From Symbiodinium natans (lineage: Eukaryota; Sar; Dinophyceae; Suessiales; Symbiodiniaceae), in contig CAJNDS010000828.1 in assembly GCA_905221605.1 (NCBI GenBank), forward strand, positions 1 to 62,781: a stretch of DNA of 62,781 bases, written 5' to 3'. The notes below the pieces were generated by a model that did not search any database, was not told the origin of the DNA, and was given only the letters and a program-made list of their open reading frames with translations. How positions within the stretch are numbered: the first letter of the stretch is position 1; every line of letters begins with the position of its first letter. Below, in pieces: positions 10,917-21,153 of the stretch. A program made the position numbers and the translations under genes.

Positions 10917-11600
10917 ACATGTCAAACTTGCTTTTGGTGTTGTTTTCGCTTTCTGCTTGTTTTTGTATGGGTTTTGCCTATATTTTGAAGGTGTTTTCCT
11001 TTTGTGGGGTCAGGGCAACCATCCTAAACCTTAAAAGTCACTACACCCGACATGTCAAACTTGATTTTGGTGTTTCGGTTGCTCTCTGCTTGTTTTTGTA
11101 TGGTTTTGCCTATGTTTTAAAGGTGTTTTCCTTTTTGGGGTCAGGGCAACCATCCTAAACCTTAAAAGTTACTACACCCAACATGTCAAACTTGATTTTG
11201 GTGTTTTTTTGCTCTCTGCTTGTTTTTGTATGGGTTTTGCCTATATTTTGAAGGTGTTTTCCTTTTGTGGGGTCAGGGCAACCATCCTAAACCTTAAAAG
11301 TCACTACACCCGACATGTCAAACTTGATTTTGGTGTTTCTGTTGCTCTCTGCTTGTTTTTGTATGGTTTTGCCTATGTTTTTAAAGGTGTTCTCCTTTTT
11401 GGGGTCAGGGCAACCATCCTAAACCTTAAAAGTTACTACACCCAACATGTCAAACTTGATTTTGGTGTTTTTTTGCTCTCTGCTTGTTTTTGTATGGGTT
11501 TTGCCTATATTTTGAAGGTGTTTTCCTTTTGTGGGGTCAGGGCAACCATCCTAAACCCTAAAAGTCACTACGCCCGACATGTCAAACTTGATTGTTTTTG
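10917..11600 (+). repeat. 132-bp satellite, main run in copy 2
   Basis: Same alternating 132-bp monomers as at 3423-4105, with near-identical sequence and the same number of monomers. No expansion or contraction has occurred since the 7.5-kb duplication. Confidence 0.9.
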
Positions 11601-14246
11601 TATGGTTTTGATTATATTTTGGAGGGTGTTTTCGCTTTTTGGTCCTACAGAGCAGGGCACAGTTTCTTTCACACTCTCTCACGCTCTCGTTTTCTCACAC
11701 AATCTCGCGCGCTTAAGTGCCGCTCAAGGATGTGGGATAAACATGGACATGCTTGGGCATGCGCCTAAGTTTTTGAAGGTAAGGACGTGGAGACGGTGAG
11801 CAGAAGCATAGCGACGGTAAGGGCATTTTGGCCACGTCGGAGAGGGCGCATTCTGTCTAGCTCTCCCTTTCTCTTTCACACAAGCTCTCGTTTGTCAATG
11901 TTTGTGAAGTGCCGCTGACGGATGTGAGACAAACATGTGCATACTTGGGCCTAAGTTTTTGAAGGTAAGGACGTGTAGACGGTGAGCAGAAGCATAGCTA
12001 CGGGGGGGGACGCATGCTGGCAGTTCGGACAGGGCGCATTTTCTATCGCTCTCACACAATCTCTCCTTTCTCCATGTTCCTCACACGTGCGAAGTGCCGC
12101 TCAAGGATGTGAGACAAACATGGGCATGCTTCGGCCAAGTTCTTGGGTTGAGGCAAAACCACTGCATAATGGCGCCGCAATGCTTGTGCTTTGCGCGTCT
12201 CTGCACGTGACGTGTACAGAAACAGGTACATGAAATACATGTTGTTCGTTTTGCTCAGACGCCCCCCCCCCCCTTTGTCATGCTCATATCCCTGGTGCTC
12301 GTTTTGCTCAAACGCCCCCCTTTGTCATGCTCATGCTGCATCCCTGGTGCTCATTTTGCTCACACCCCACGAACAACCCAGCCCAGGGATGTTCCCTTGG
12401 AGTTCCGGGGCAGCCAGTCCCATTGTGGACGTTCCTTCGTCTCCTACCACCTCGTGGCCAAAGACCTGGAGACCACTAGAAGCTTGCTCTGGGCACGCGG
12501 CCCCGCGAAACGTTCCGGGAAAGCAGGCCTCGAAAACCCGTGGTCCTGCAAATCCGTTTTTTGGACTAATAATTCTATTGTCCCACAACGGTTTTGCAGG
12601 ACCACGCGTGTCATCTTGCAGTTCTCGTACGTGGCTTGTCCTGTGCGGTCCTGCGGTAATGGTTTCTGCAATGAGAGAAGGTAGACATTGGGTCCTGTCA
12701 CGTTCCTGCGCAGCGTTTCGCAGGCTTGGACAGTGAGCCAATGATAGGGGAAGACTCGGCAACCATCTTTGGGCAAGCCGCTTTTGGGGGCAGAAATGGA
12801 CGCCAGGAGGCAGCTCTGGCTCAAGAACCGATTGAAAAATACAAATAACTGTTTTTCCTTTCAAGTTGGAGCAGACAAAGGCTTTTTCCACATGCAACAA
12901 TGTTTTGGAAGTGTTGTCCTTCGTTCTGAACGGCTCGGGCATGTCAAACTACCTAGATATCACCAACAGTTGCAGTGTTTTGTTGTGTTTTTCGCTTGTT
13001 TGGAGTTGCATGATTTTTGACATGTTTTCTGATTATTGAGCTTGCTTTGAACCGCGCCCGCTTTTTTTCAAGCATGTAGGGCGGTGGGAGGGGGCTTGGG
13101 CGGGAGGGCGGGCCGCGGCCGCGCGTGTGCTGAGGCCTGCGAATGCCCGCATGCTCTGGCTTGTCATGCCCAGCCAAGTCGGGCTCAACTGATGTGCGAC
13201 AGGAAAACTGCTGCTTGCCATCGGGTGCACGCCAAATCCAGGCAACAGGCAGGCGACAACCTTGGATTTCCAGACTTGTTGCTCTCCGTCCTGTGCATCG
13301 TTCACATGTCCTGCATCCTTTCTTCCGAAGCTGTCAGCTATGTCTTCCATAAGCCTGAGTACATCAGATTGCTGTGAAGGCGCATGCCAATTGTACACAT
13401 GTTCCAGTGGTTTGTGGTTGACAGTACGCGGGCAGCTTCCATGCTTCTGACAGATGCCAGCTGTTGCGTTCAAACGTGCACAGGCTTGAGCACCATCGTC
13501 TCGAAAAAGGCATGTTGCAAGCTCGATAGCTGTCTGGCTTTTACGCGTCCAGTTGGCTTCACGCCGCTTCTGGCACACCTAGCACAGTGTCACAGACAGC
13601 CTGTTGCGTGCAAGAGTGTTCATCTTTCCACTGCCCGGTTGTCTAGGTGGAGACGCCAGAAGAAGACAGCAGAAGAAGACTTTAGGGCTCAAGGGGCTAG
13701 GGGAAGCGGCTTTGCCTGCAAGTACCTGACGCCCCTCCTTTTTGTTTGCTGATGCTCACCATTGCTCAAACCCCTCTCCCCTTTTTTTGCTCCTATCCGC
13801 CGTGGCTCAGGACGGTGTTCATCTTGCTCGTGCACCCCTCCCCCTTTTTTTGCCGTTGATGCTGCGCCTTGGGAAGCTTTCACCGGCGCACAGGCTGTCC
13901 GCTCGGCGTCGGGACGCTCATGTGCGGGTTACCCTGGGGGTGTTCCAGCTCCAAGTCAGGTCCAGGTTACTTTGACGTTCCTTTTGCACCGACGCAGAAG
14001 GTCGTGCCAAGTCGCTGCAAGACGGCGTTTGGCCAGATTTCCGCTGTTGAAGGGTGGGCACTTGCCCAAACTGGTAAGGGAGGTCTCTGGAGGGGGACTC
14101 TGTCATCTTAAGGCCGGCGGCAAGATGGTGGTTGGCCAGATCTCAACTGTTGTTGTTCCACGGTGCCTTACCAGCGGCCCCAGTTTGGGGTGCAGGAAAG
14201 CCAGGTATTTCCAAGTATGTTGCGGGTTACCGCTGCTGTACCAAGT

Positions 14247-14810
14247 TGAGGGGGCAGTGTCCCCAAGCCTGTAGACATAAGCCTTGTCCAGGTGGTCCCA
14301 TCCACCCTCGCACAGGGTAGTTTTCAGGAGGTGCTTTCTGAAACCCTCCACACAGTGTCCTGGAGTGCCAGACGCCAGGAGTGTGGCTGTGAAGTGGCGG
14401 GCTTCACTGCCCAGGGCCCACAGACCCGCAGGCTGAGCAGTTACGGCAGTTCTTTCCTCTCAGCTGAAGCAGGCGACAATCCTGTAGCTGGGCCAAACCT
14501 ATTTGTACAGGTAATTGGTGCCTGTGGCCGAGGGGTCGCAGGTTCTGAGTGCAGAATGTATATGCCGTGCACCAGGAGGGATGCCTTCTTACTGACAGGA
14601 AAGGAAAAAAAGTTTCGCAAAAACTTTTCAGTTGCATGCAGTTTTAAAAAGGACCCCAGGTGCAAGGCGCAGTTTAAGTCCGAGCCAACCAATGCCATTC
14701 GCAGCCTCTTTCAGCAGATGCCAGGGACAGCCCAAGTTGCAAGACCCCCCTGTGCAAAATCCCTAAAGACACCGGCAGCTGAAACAACCTAGGAGGTTGC
14801 GTCCTCCCAG
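14247..14810. other. unique sequence after the tandem array; no gene recognised
   Basis: This is the first sequence not shared with the tandem units. An open plus frame (14,292-14,792) includes a Lys/Phe-rich stretch near 14,600-14,660, but no domain or start is convincing. I see no transposon terminal repeat at the junction. Confidence 0.35.
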
Positions 14811-15135
14811 TGAGGATAAAGTGGAGGTCATCCTCGCTACCAGAGAAACCGCCCCTGACCGTCTCCCTCTAACAGCCTGCACAGGGTGCACCAAAGGCCT
14901 TGAGGGACCTTTGTCAGGAGGTTCCAAGCCTCTCATAAGGTACCAGCCTCTGGTAGCATCCCAAAGAGGATGATAAGCTGAGGTTCATCCTTGCTGCCAG
15001 AGACCACACCCCTGGCCGATTTCCTCTCGCAGTTTGCACCCAGCGCACCAGGAACCCTGAGGAACGTTTTGCCAGGAGGTTCATTCAGGTTGAGGTACAA
15101 CCTCTGGTAGCATCCCAAAGAGGATGATAGCGTAG
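14810..15135 (+). repeat. ~155-bp imperfect direct repeat, two copies
   Basis: The segment GAGGATAAAGTGGAGGTCATCC...CCAGAGA near 14,812 recurs near 14,966 as GAGGATGATAAGCTGAGGTTCATCC. Each copy ends with CCTCTGGTAGCATCCCAAAG and GCACCA motifs. A third partial start lies at ~15,119. Confidence 0.65.
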
Positions 15136-15335
15136 GAGGAGGTGCTTTTCCTCCCCCTGTACCATAGGGCCAAGAGGGCCATCAGATGTGCCGGTACAGA
15201 GGCACGGTTTTCACAACCCAAACACCAAGAGGGTGGATTGCATTTGTTCGCTCAACTCGGAAAAAAAAAATTAAACCCAGGTTCTCGATGTTGTTGTTCC
15301 CACCCCCCCCCCGCCCCCCCCCGGAGGGCCGGGAG

Positions 15336-15364
15336 TTCGAACCTGGGTTGAACCCAGGTTCGAA
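15336..15364. repeat. perfect 14-bp inverted repeat in a poly-C context
   Basis: The arm TTCGAACCTGGGTT is followed by a single G and then AACCCAGGTTCGAA. C-rich runs (15,301-15,322 and 15,365-15,376) flank the hairpin. GGTTCGAA resembles a tRNA T-loop, but no cloverleaf is present. Confidence 0.85.
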
Positions 15365-15750
15365 CCCCCCCCCCCGAACCTTGCTCGCTGATTCATCATC
15401 CCGAAGCTATGCCGCACAGCGCCCCGATATTCCAATAGCCTAATTCATGCGACAACAGGTTCGTTTCACGGTATTTGATTGTAGACTATTTGTTGTACAG
15501 TATGCTTAGTATGCGTGATAATCATGAATACTCCCTACATCATCGTAGGATCCTGGACAAAAGAATGCGTAAGGTACTCCAGAATTATAAAAGCTCGGTT
15601 GGCAGGCTTTCACAGCACCATTCTTTCCCAAACGCCCCAAGCCCCCACTCTCCTGTTTGGAGGCTCCCGGCTACTTACGGCTACTTGCCAGTTGTAGCTG
15701 CGAATATACATGTTACAGATCTTATTCTAATTCATGCATGTAAATACAAT

Positions 15751-15890
15751 ATGTGTATGTATGTATGTATGTATGTATGTATGTATGTATGTATGTATGT
15801 ATGTATGTATGTATGTATGTATGTATGTATGTATGTATGTATGTATGTATGTATGTATGTATGTATGTATGTACATATATATATATATAT
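15751..15890 (+). repeat. (TATG)n then (AT)n microsatellite
   Basis: About 29 TATG units run from ~15,755 to 15,873, followed by a short AT run to 15,890. The open frames here, reading Cys-Met-Tyr-Val repeats, are products of the repeat. Confidence 0.97.
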
Positions 15891-15939
15891 GGAGACTCCA
15901 CATGGTGCAGGATGGCCACTACCGCACGGTATGCTAGGG

Positions 15940-17345
15940 GTAAGGGGGGCTTGAGGGGGGGCTTAAGGGCTTTGAGCCTTTGCCCCCCCCCCCCCCGAAG
16001 GGACCCCCTTTGCAGGGACCCCTTTGAAGGGGGGCTTAAGGGGGCTTAAAGGGGGGCTTAAGCCCTCCTTTGCCCAAAGCGGGGGGGGCCCATTCTCGGG
16101 ACTTTTCCTTTACTAGAGCAGCAGCTTTCGCAGTTCACATCAGAGGGAAAATGGATCGATGCACCTGAAGGGCATGGCTTCGCAAGGCATCCATTCTTCA
16201 ATCTACTCTGTTTGTCGGTCCAGGATTGAGGGATCAGAGCCTGTGCCACTTCCTGAAGGGGCAGCCCTCTGAGCATCCGCAGATGCCCAGTCACTGGCTG
16301 CATGGTTGCTGCCGCTTCTGCTTCTGGGAAGGAGCAGGGATCGAATCATCATGCCACGTGTCATTCTTCCAATCCCAAAACAGAGTTGCGCACCGCACGC
16401 ACCAAACAAAACTCTCATATGCAACACGGGGTTTCGGGTGAGCTCTGTGTACTTCAGGCACGGTCAGGGTGTTTTGCGGTGTTCTCTTGATGGGCATCAT
16501 CTTGCTCAAAGGGGGCTCAAGGGGGCTTAAGGGGGTTAAGGGGGCAAAGGGGCTTCAAGGGGGCTTTGAAGGGCTCAAAGGGCTTAAAGGAGGGCGGCTT
16601 TCAGGGGGCTGAAAAGGGGGCTGGAAGCTCAAGGGGGAGAGCTTAAGGGGACTGCAAAAGGGAGGCTTAGCGACTCTGAACAAACTTTTGTCTTGAAGAT
16701 GAGAGAGAAGGGATTTACTCTAAATCCACCCCTTTCGAATCTTGTTTTGTTTTTTGGATTTCGTTCTTCGACTAGAGAAGTGAAACTCTAACTTCCCTTT
16801 GAAAGAGAGAAAAGGAATTTATTCTAAATTCCTCTTCCCTCGAATCTTGTTATATTTTTGTATTTTTTTCATCATTCGAAACCAGAGAAGAGAGAAGACC
16901 CTTTGAAGGGGCTTCAAAGGGGGCTTAAAGGGGGTTTAAACGGGGGCCTTAAGGAACTTAAGGGGAGGCTTAAGGGGGGGCTTAAGGGGGGCTTAAGGGG
17001 GGGTTTGGGGGGCTTAAAGGGGGGCTTAAAGGGGCGCTTAAAGGGGGCTTCAAGGGGGGCTTCAAGGGGGGCTTAAAGGGGGCTTAAAGGGGGCTTCAAG
17101 GGGGCTTTGAAGGGGACTTAAAGGGCTTAAAGGGGGGCTTAAAGGGGGGCTTAAAGGGGGCTTCAAGGGGGGTTTCAAGGGGGGTTTCAAGGGGGGTTTA
17201 AAAGGGGGCTTAAAGGGGGGCTTCAAGGGCTTTGAAGGGTTAAAGGGCTTAAAGGGGGGGGGCTTAAAGGGGGGCTTGAAAGGGGGCTAGAGAAGCTTAA
17301 GGGGGAGGGCTTAAGGGGGCTGAAGAAAGGGGGGCTTAGGGGCGA
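15940..17345 (+). repeat. GGGGCTTAAA-rich low-complexity tract
   Basis: Dozens of imperfect units of 4-7 G followed by CTTAAA/CTTCAA/TTTGAA fill 15,940-16,080, 16,510-16,680 and 16,900-17,345. The strand bias for G is strong, with many runs of four or more G that could form quadruplexes. A non-repetitive piece (16,090-16,500) and a pyrimidine repeat (16,690-16,870) interrupt it. A related G-rich stretch returns at 18,640-18,780. Confidence 0.9.
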
Positions 17346-17830
17346 CTCTAAACATTACTTTATCTTGAAGATGAGAGAGAAGGGATTTATTCTAAATTCC
17401 ACCCCCCTCGAATCTTGTTTTGTTTTTTGGATTTCGTTCTTCGAAACTAGAGAAGTGAGACTCTAACTTCCCTTTGAAAAGAGAGAGAAAGGAATTTATT
17501 CTAAATTCCACCCCCCTCGAATCTTGTTATGTTTTTGTGTTTTTTTGGCTTTACGAAGCGAAAGAAGGGAATGTATTCTAAATTCCACCCCCCTCGACTC
17601 TTGTTATACATTTTGTGTTTGTTTTTGGATTTCATTCTTCGAAACCAGAGAAGTGAGATTCTAAACATTCATTTCCCTTTACGAAAAGAAAGAAGGGAAT
17701 GTATTCTAAATTCCACCCCCCTCGAATCTTGTTTTGTTTTTTGGGTTTCATTCTTCGAAACCAGAGAAGTGGGACGCTTTTTAAAGGGGAGCTTAAGGCA
17801 ATTCCACCCCGCTCGCTTCTTCTTTTGTTT
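16690..17830 (+). repeat. dispersed ~100-bp repeats with CCCCCTCGAATCTTGTT
   Basis: Related copies contain GAAGGGAATTTATTCTAAATTCC, CACCCCCCTCGAATCTTG, TTTTTTGGATTTCGTTCTTCGAAAC and AGAGAAGTGAGACTCTAA. They lie near 16,700, 16,800, 17,360, 17,470, 17,560, 17,690 and 17,790, with uneven spacing (roughly 75-130 bp). The G-rich tract separates the first two from the rest. No coding potential is evident. Confidence 0.8.
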
Positions 17831-17872
17831 TTTGTGTTCATTACTCGAGTTTCAAGGAGCAGAGAGTTCATA

Positions 17873-18174
17873 GCAGTGACGTGGCGCGGGGTTAAGCCGA
17901 GAACCCCATGTTTTTTTTCAGAGATGATTCATATGCTTCCACGCGAGCTTGCCCGGCAGAAAAAAGCGGGGGGGTTGGGGGGGGCACAGCCCCCCCCATT
18001 TGCATAGCAGTGACGTGGCGCGGGGCTAAGCCGAGAACCCCATGTTTTGTTTTGTTTTGTTTTGTTTTGTTTTGTTTTGTTTTGTTTTGTTTTGGACATG
18101 ATTCATATGCTTCCACGCGAGTTTGCCCGGCTTAAACAAGCGGGGGGGTTGGGGGGGGCGCAGCCCCCCCCATT
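17873..18174 (+). repeat. two-copy ~130-bp repeat with a TTTTG expansion
   Basis: Copy a (17,873-18,004) and copy b (18,005-18,174) share GCAGTGACGTGGCGCGGGG, AGCCGAGAACCCCATG, ATGATTCATATGCTTCCACG and a GGGGGGTTGGGGGGGGC/CAGCCCCCCCC hairpin. In copy a a short T-run separates CATG from the ATGATTC part; in copy b about ten TTTTG units (18,044-18,094) occupy that spot. Confidence 0.85.
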
Positions 18175-18189
18175 TGCAAACACGATGCT

Positions 18190-18645
18190 CGCATTAGGCC
18201 TCTTAAACTGCTGCCTAAATCCTCCACCGAAGGCCCAGCAGGTACTAAGCCTCTTAGACGTTTTAAACTGCTGCCCGAACCCTACACAAAAGGCCCAGCG
18301 AGTATTCGGCCTCTTAAACTGCTGCCTAAATCCTCCACAGAAGGCCCAGCAAGTATTATGCCTTTTAAACTGCTGCCCCAACCCTCCACAAAAGGCCCAG
18401 CAAGTATCAGGCCTCTTAAGCTGCTGCCTAAACCCTCCGCCGAAGGCCCAGCAAGTATTACGCCTTTTAAACTGCTGCCCAAACCCTCCAAAAAAGGCCC
18501 AGCAAGTATTAGGCCTCTTAAACTGCTGCCTAAACCCTCCGCAGAAGGCCCAGCAAGTATTACGCCTCTTAAATTGCTGCCCAAAGGCCCAGCAAGTATT
18601 AGGCCTCTTAAACTGCTGCCTAAACCCTCCACAAAGGGGGGGCTT
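18190..18645 (+). repeat. 51-bp minisatellite, nine units, strictly alternating variants
   Basis: The core AAACTGCTGCC occurs near 18,205, 18,265, 18,316, 18,367, 18,418, 18,469, 18,520, 18,571 and 18,610. Spacing is 60, then six of 51, then 39. Units alternate between CTCTTAA..CTGCCTAAA and TTTTAAACTGCTGCCC types. The period equals 17 codons, so frames stay open on both strands; I do not regard these as genes. Confidence 0.9.
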
Positions 18646-18788
18646 GGTCGCGGCTTCAGGGGGAGCTTTAGGGGGGGCTTTAAGGGGGCTTAAAAAGAGG
18701 GGCTTAAAGGGGACGTTTTTTAGCCCCTGAAGACGGGGGGGCCTTAAAGGGGGGCTCTGAGGGGGCTTTTCAGGGGGGGGCGTCTCAC

Positions 18789-19564
18789 GCATTTAACAAA
18801 TAGGGACATTTCCTTTTCAGTGCTCAGACTTGTGTGTTTTGAGTTGATGTCAGTATTTAGGGTTTTCAGTCGCGTCGGGTCAAATTTCGTTCAGCAGACG
18901 TTCAGCTCAGTTTTGTTTTCCGACCCGGCCCACCCTGGGTTCTTGGGATTACAACCTTTGTCTCACGGGGGGCAGGCGCTCTCACACACGTCGAGTCCTG
19001 TTTTTACCCGGCGGGATGTTTCCACCAATGCAAGGAAAAAGAAAAGGGGTCCGAGTGAATGTGATGCGTGGACAGTCTTGAGGTTTTGAGCGCTTGAGTT
19101 TGGACTCTTTCTTGAAGGCATTGTTGAACTGGAGTGGAGCCATCTGTTGTGGCAATCTTTTCAAGACGAGCAACTTCACGGAACAAATCGTACATATTGT
19201 AGTTTCCGTGGAACTTTTATTTGTGATCATTTCCGTGAGTCAGACCTCCCGGCAAGCGAAATGATTAGATTTCCCCCAGAACTCCTTACCACCCGCGAGC
19301 GTTAACAGGTTCTCCACTTGTGCATTGGTGGAAACATCCCGCCGGGTAAAAACAGGACTCGACGTGTGTGAGAGCGCCTGCCCCCCGTGAGACAAAGGTT
19401 GTAATCCCAAGAACCCAGGGTGGGCCGGGTCGGAAAACAAAACTGAGCTGAACGTCTGCTGAACGAAATTTGACCTGACGCGACTGAAAACCCTAAATAC
19501 TGACATCAACTCAAAACACACAAGTCTGAGCACTGAAAAGGAAATGTCCCTATTTGTTAAATGC
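18789..19564. mobile_element. foldback element with 244-bp inverted arms
   Basis: The left arm 18,789-19,032 starts GCATTTAACAAATAGGG and is the near-perfect reverse complement of 19,321-19,564. Homology stops sharply at both outer ends. CAC directly borders each end (18,786-18,788 and 19,565-19,567), a possible 3-bp target duplication that could be chance. The 288-bp loop is mostly (19,045-19,309) a copy of the small element's right part that recurs at 19,853-20,117. No transposase is encoded, so it would be a non-autonomous foldback/MITE-like element. Arm open frames are mirror copies, not separate genes. Confidence 0.8.
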
Positions 19565-19663
19565 CACAAACTAAAACAGATTTGTCCTTCAACCCAACCC
19601 TTGCGTCAAGAGCATGCACTGACATCGCCCTCCCTCCCGCCCAGACCCGCTCGCTATACAGCG

Positions 19664-19683
19664 CTACTGGGCGCGCCCAGTAG
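19664..19683. repeat. perfect 20-bp palindrome
   Basis: CTACTGGGCG is followed directly by its reverse complement, with an AscI-like GGCGCGCC centre. It ends three bases before the left end of the 431-bp element, so it may be an insertion target. Confidence 0.9.
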
Positions 19684-19686
19684 TGC

Positions 19687-20117
19687 CTGTTAACGCTCCG
19701 GAATGGTTTCAGTGCGCCAGCCTTCGCAAGCAAAGGTCCGGCGCGGAGTCTGCTGCTCGGCGTGAGACGCCAGAAGAGCTAAAAACTGCAAGCAATTGTG
19801 AGGCAAGCTGGACAACGCACAAGACAACTGTAATGCAGCAAAGCTCAAAACTAGGGGTCCGAGTGAATGTGATGCGTGGACAGTCTTGAGGTTTTGAGCG
19901 CTTGAGTTTGGACTCTTTCTTGAAGGCATTGTTGAACTGGAGTGGAGCCATCTGTTGTGGCAATCTTTTCAAGACGAGCAACTTCACGGAACAAATCGTA
20001 CATATTGTAGTTTCCGTGGAACTTTTATTTGTGATCATTTCCGTGAGTCAGACCTCCCGGCAAACGAAATGATTAGATTTCCTCCAGAACTCCTTACCAC
20101 CCGCGAGCGTTAACAGG
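19687..20117. mobile_element. 431-bp element with 13-bp terminal inverted repeats
   Basis: The left end CCTGTTAACGCTC (19,687) is the exact reverse complement of the right end GAGCGTTAACAGG (20,105-20,117). The 265 bp at the right (19,853-20,117) also form the loop of the foldback element. On the minus strand that shared part contains a coding-like stretch starting MYDLFREVARLEK. No clear target-site duplication is seen. A small non-autonomous DNA element, or one carrying a host exon piece, fits best. Confidence 0.6.
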
Positions 20118-21150
20118 GCATCGTGTGCAAGGCTGTGCCCCAAATGCGTCGATTCAGGATTATGTTCGCTGTGGTCTCATCCTTTGTACGCGCAGGACAA
20201 CCTGGAGGGCTGCTCGGCCTCTGTGAGCGCTACAGCCCGACAGCGGGGTGTGCTCGTTTCCAGTAAGCTGCGCCGGCGCTTGCCAGATGCCGCCAAGGGC
20301 CAGCTTGTCGCGCTGCCCATCGCCCCACAGCGCAAAAGCTTTGCGGCGGTCCCTGAACACAAGTGCGCGTCCGCCGGCTCTACCGCTGCAGACGGCGCAG
20401 GAGCTGCGAGTCGCGACCTGCTCGACCGCTTGGCCAGAGCCCCAAGCAGCAGGCCGAGGAGCAGCCCCGTTACGCTGCTGGCCTCAAGTGGGCGCTCCAC
20501 CACCGTCAGTCCGCACGTCAGTCCGCAGGGCGTGCCCGCATTTTGGTGGCTCGGTGTGAGGGACGTCCTCGCCTCTTGCGACGACCTTTCCACCATTGCT
20601 CCCAGCTCCACATACTGCACTGCTTTTCGATTTGTTCCTCTTGAAACCACTGCGCACAAGTTATCCCGCGACGTGCCAATCGGGATCTGCCGCTCGCATC
20701 CGCTCGCTATCGCTCGCTCTTCGCTTTGAAGGCGAATGGTTACCATCTGCACGTATGCCCGCGGTTTTCCAGCAAGCAACCTTGCATCCTTGCCCTCGGA
20801 TGATCCGGCGCGAAAGGCAGGTGTAAGCGACTTCCGAGTCGCAGGAGAGCGGAGGAACAGATTCTTGCATGATGCTTTGACTGGACACCGGCCGCCACCG
20901 GTGCCAAGCAAGGAGGCGAATGCGATGATGAAGCGGCGCTACACATCGGACTCCAAAAAAAGCGCAAAGGCGGGGCCTCAGGCCCGTAGCTCAGCTTTCG
21001 GCATGGGGGACTCGGGCGGCGCAGTGCAGCCCAGCACGCTCCAGCAGCATACTTCGCATCCTGGGCTGACTCGCCATATCCGCCTGTGAGCCACATCGAG
21101 TCACCACAGCCACACGACAGCTGCAGGGGCCTGCTGGCGCGGCGCCGTCA
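20118..21150. other. GC-rich unassigned sequence, probably retroelement debris
   Basis: Both strands have long open frames (plus 20,184-20,729; minus 20,177-20,911) with Arg/Ala/Ser-rich translations typical of GC-rich non-coding frames. Its position next to the reverse-transcriptase remnant suggests further decayed element sequence, but no motif proves it. Confidence 0.3.
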
Positions 21151-21153
21151 GTG

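Larger units (their letters stand above)
7474..14246 (+). repeat. 7.5-kb tandem unit, copy 2 (truncated)
   Basis: This is the second head-to-tail copy of the unit starting at base 1. Homology ends at 14240-14246, where copy 1 continues into the transposase 5' half and copy 2 passes into unrelated sequence. The last ~0.73 kb of the unit is therefore missing. This copy keeps features lost in copy 1: an uninterrupted frame near 7657 where copy 1 has a 1-nt deletion, and six codons near residue 224 of the DDE exon. Confidence 0.93.

Noticed and set aside
15330-15370. Possible tRNA because of GGTTCGAA T-loop-like sequence
   Set aside because: The motif is part of a perfect hairpin in poly-C; no acceptor stem, anticodon stem or D-loop can be drawn.
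15475-15954. 159-codon frame of Cys-Met-Tyr-Val repeats
   Set aside because: It is the direct translation of the (TATG)n microsatellite and is open in all frames and on both strands.
16858-17076. Gly-Leu-Lys repeat frame in the G-rich tract
   Set aside because: Direct translation of GGGGGGCTTAAA units; no coding signal.
18047-18792. Two ~228-codon frames on opposite strands with CCLNPP/FKRPNTCWAF repeats
   Set aside because: The 51-bp period is a multiple of three, so one unit without stops gives open frames on both strands. The alternating unit pattern reflects DNA dimers.
19045-20117. Two 265-bp direct repeats read as LTRs of a short retroelement
   Set aside because: The inner sequence is an inverted arm of the foldback, there is no primer-binding site or polypurine tract, and the right repeat ends in the terminal inverted repeat of a small DNA element.
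20184-20911. Long Arg/Ala/Ser-rich frames on both strands as genes
   Set aside because: GC-rich sequence has few stops; the translations lack domains, and the region adjoins decayed retroelement sequence.
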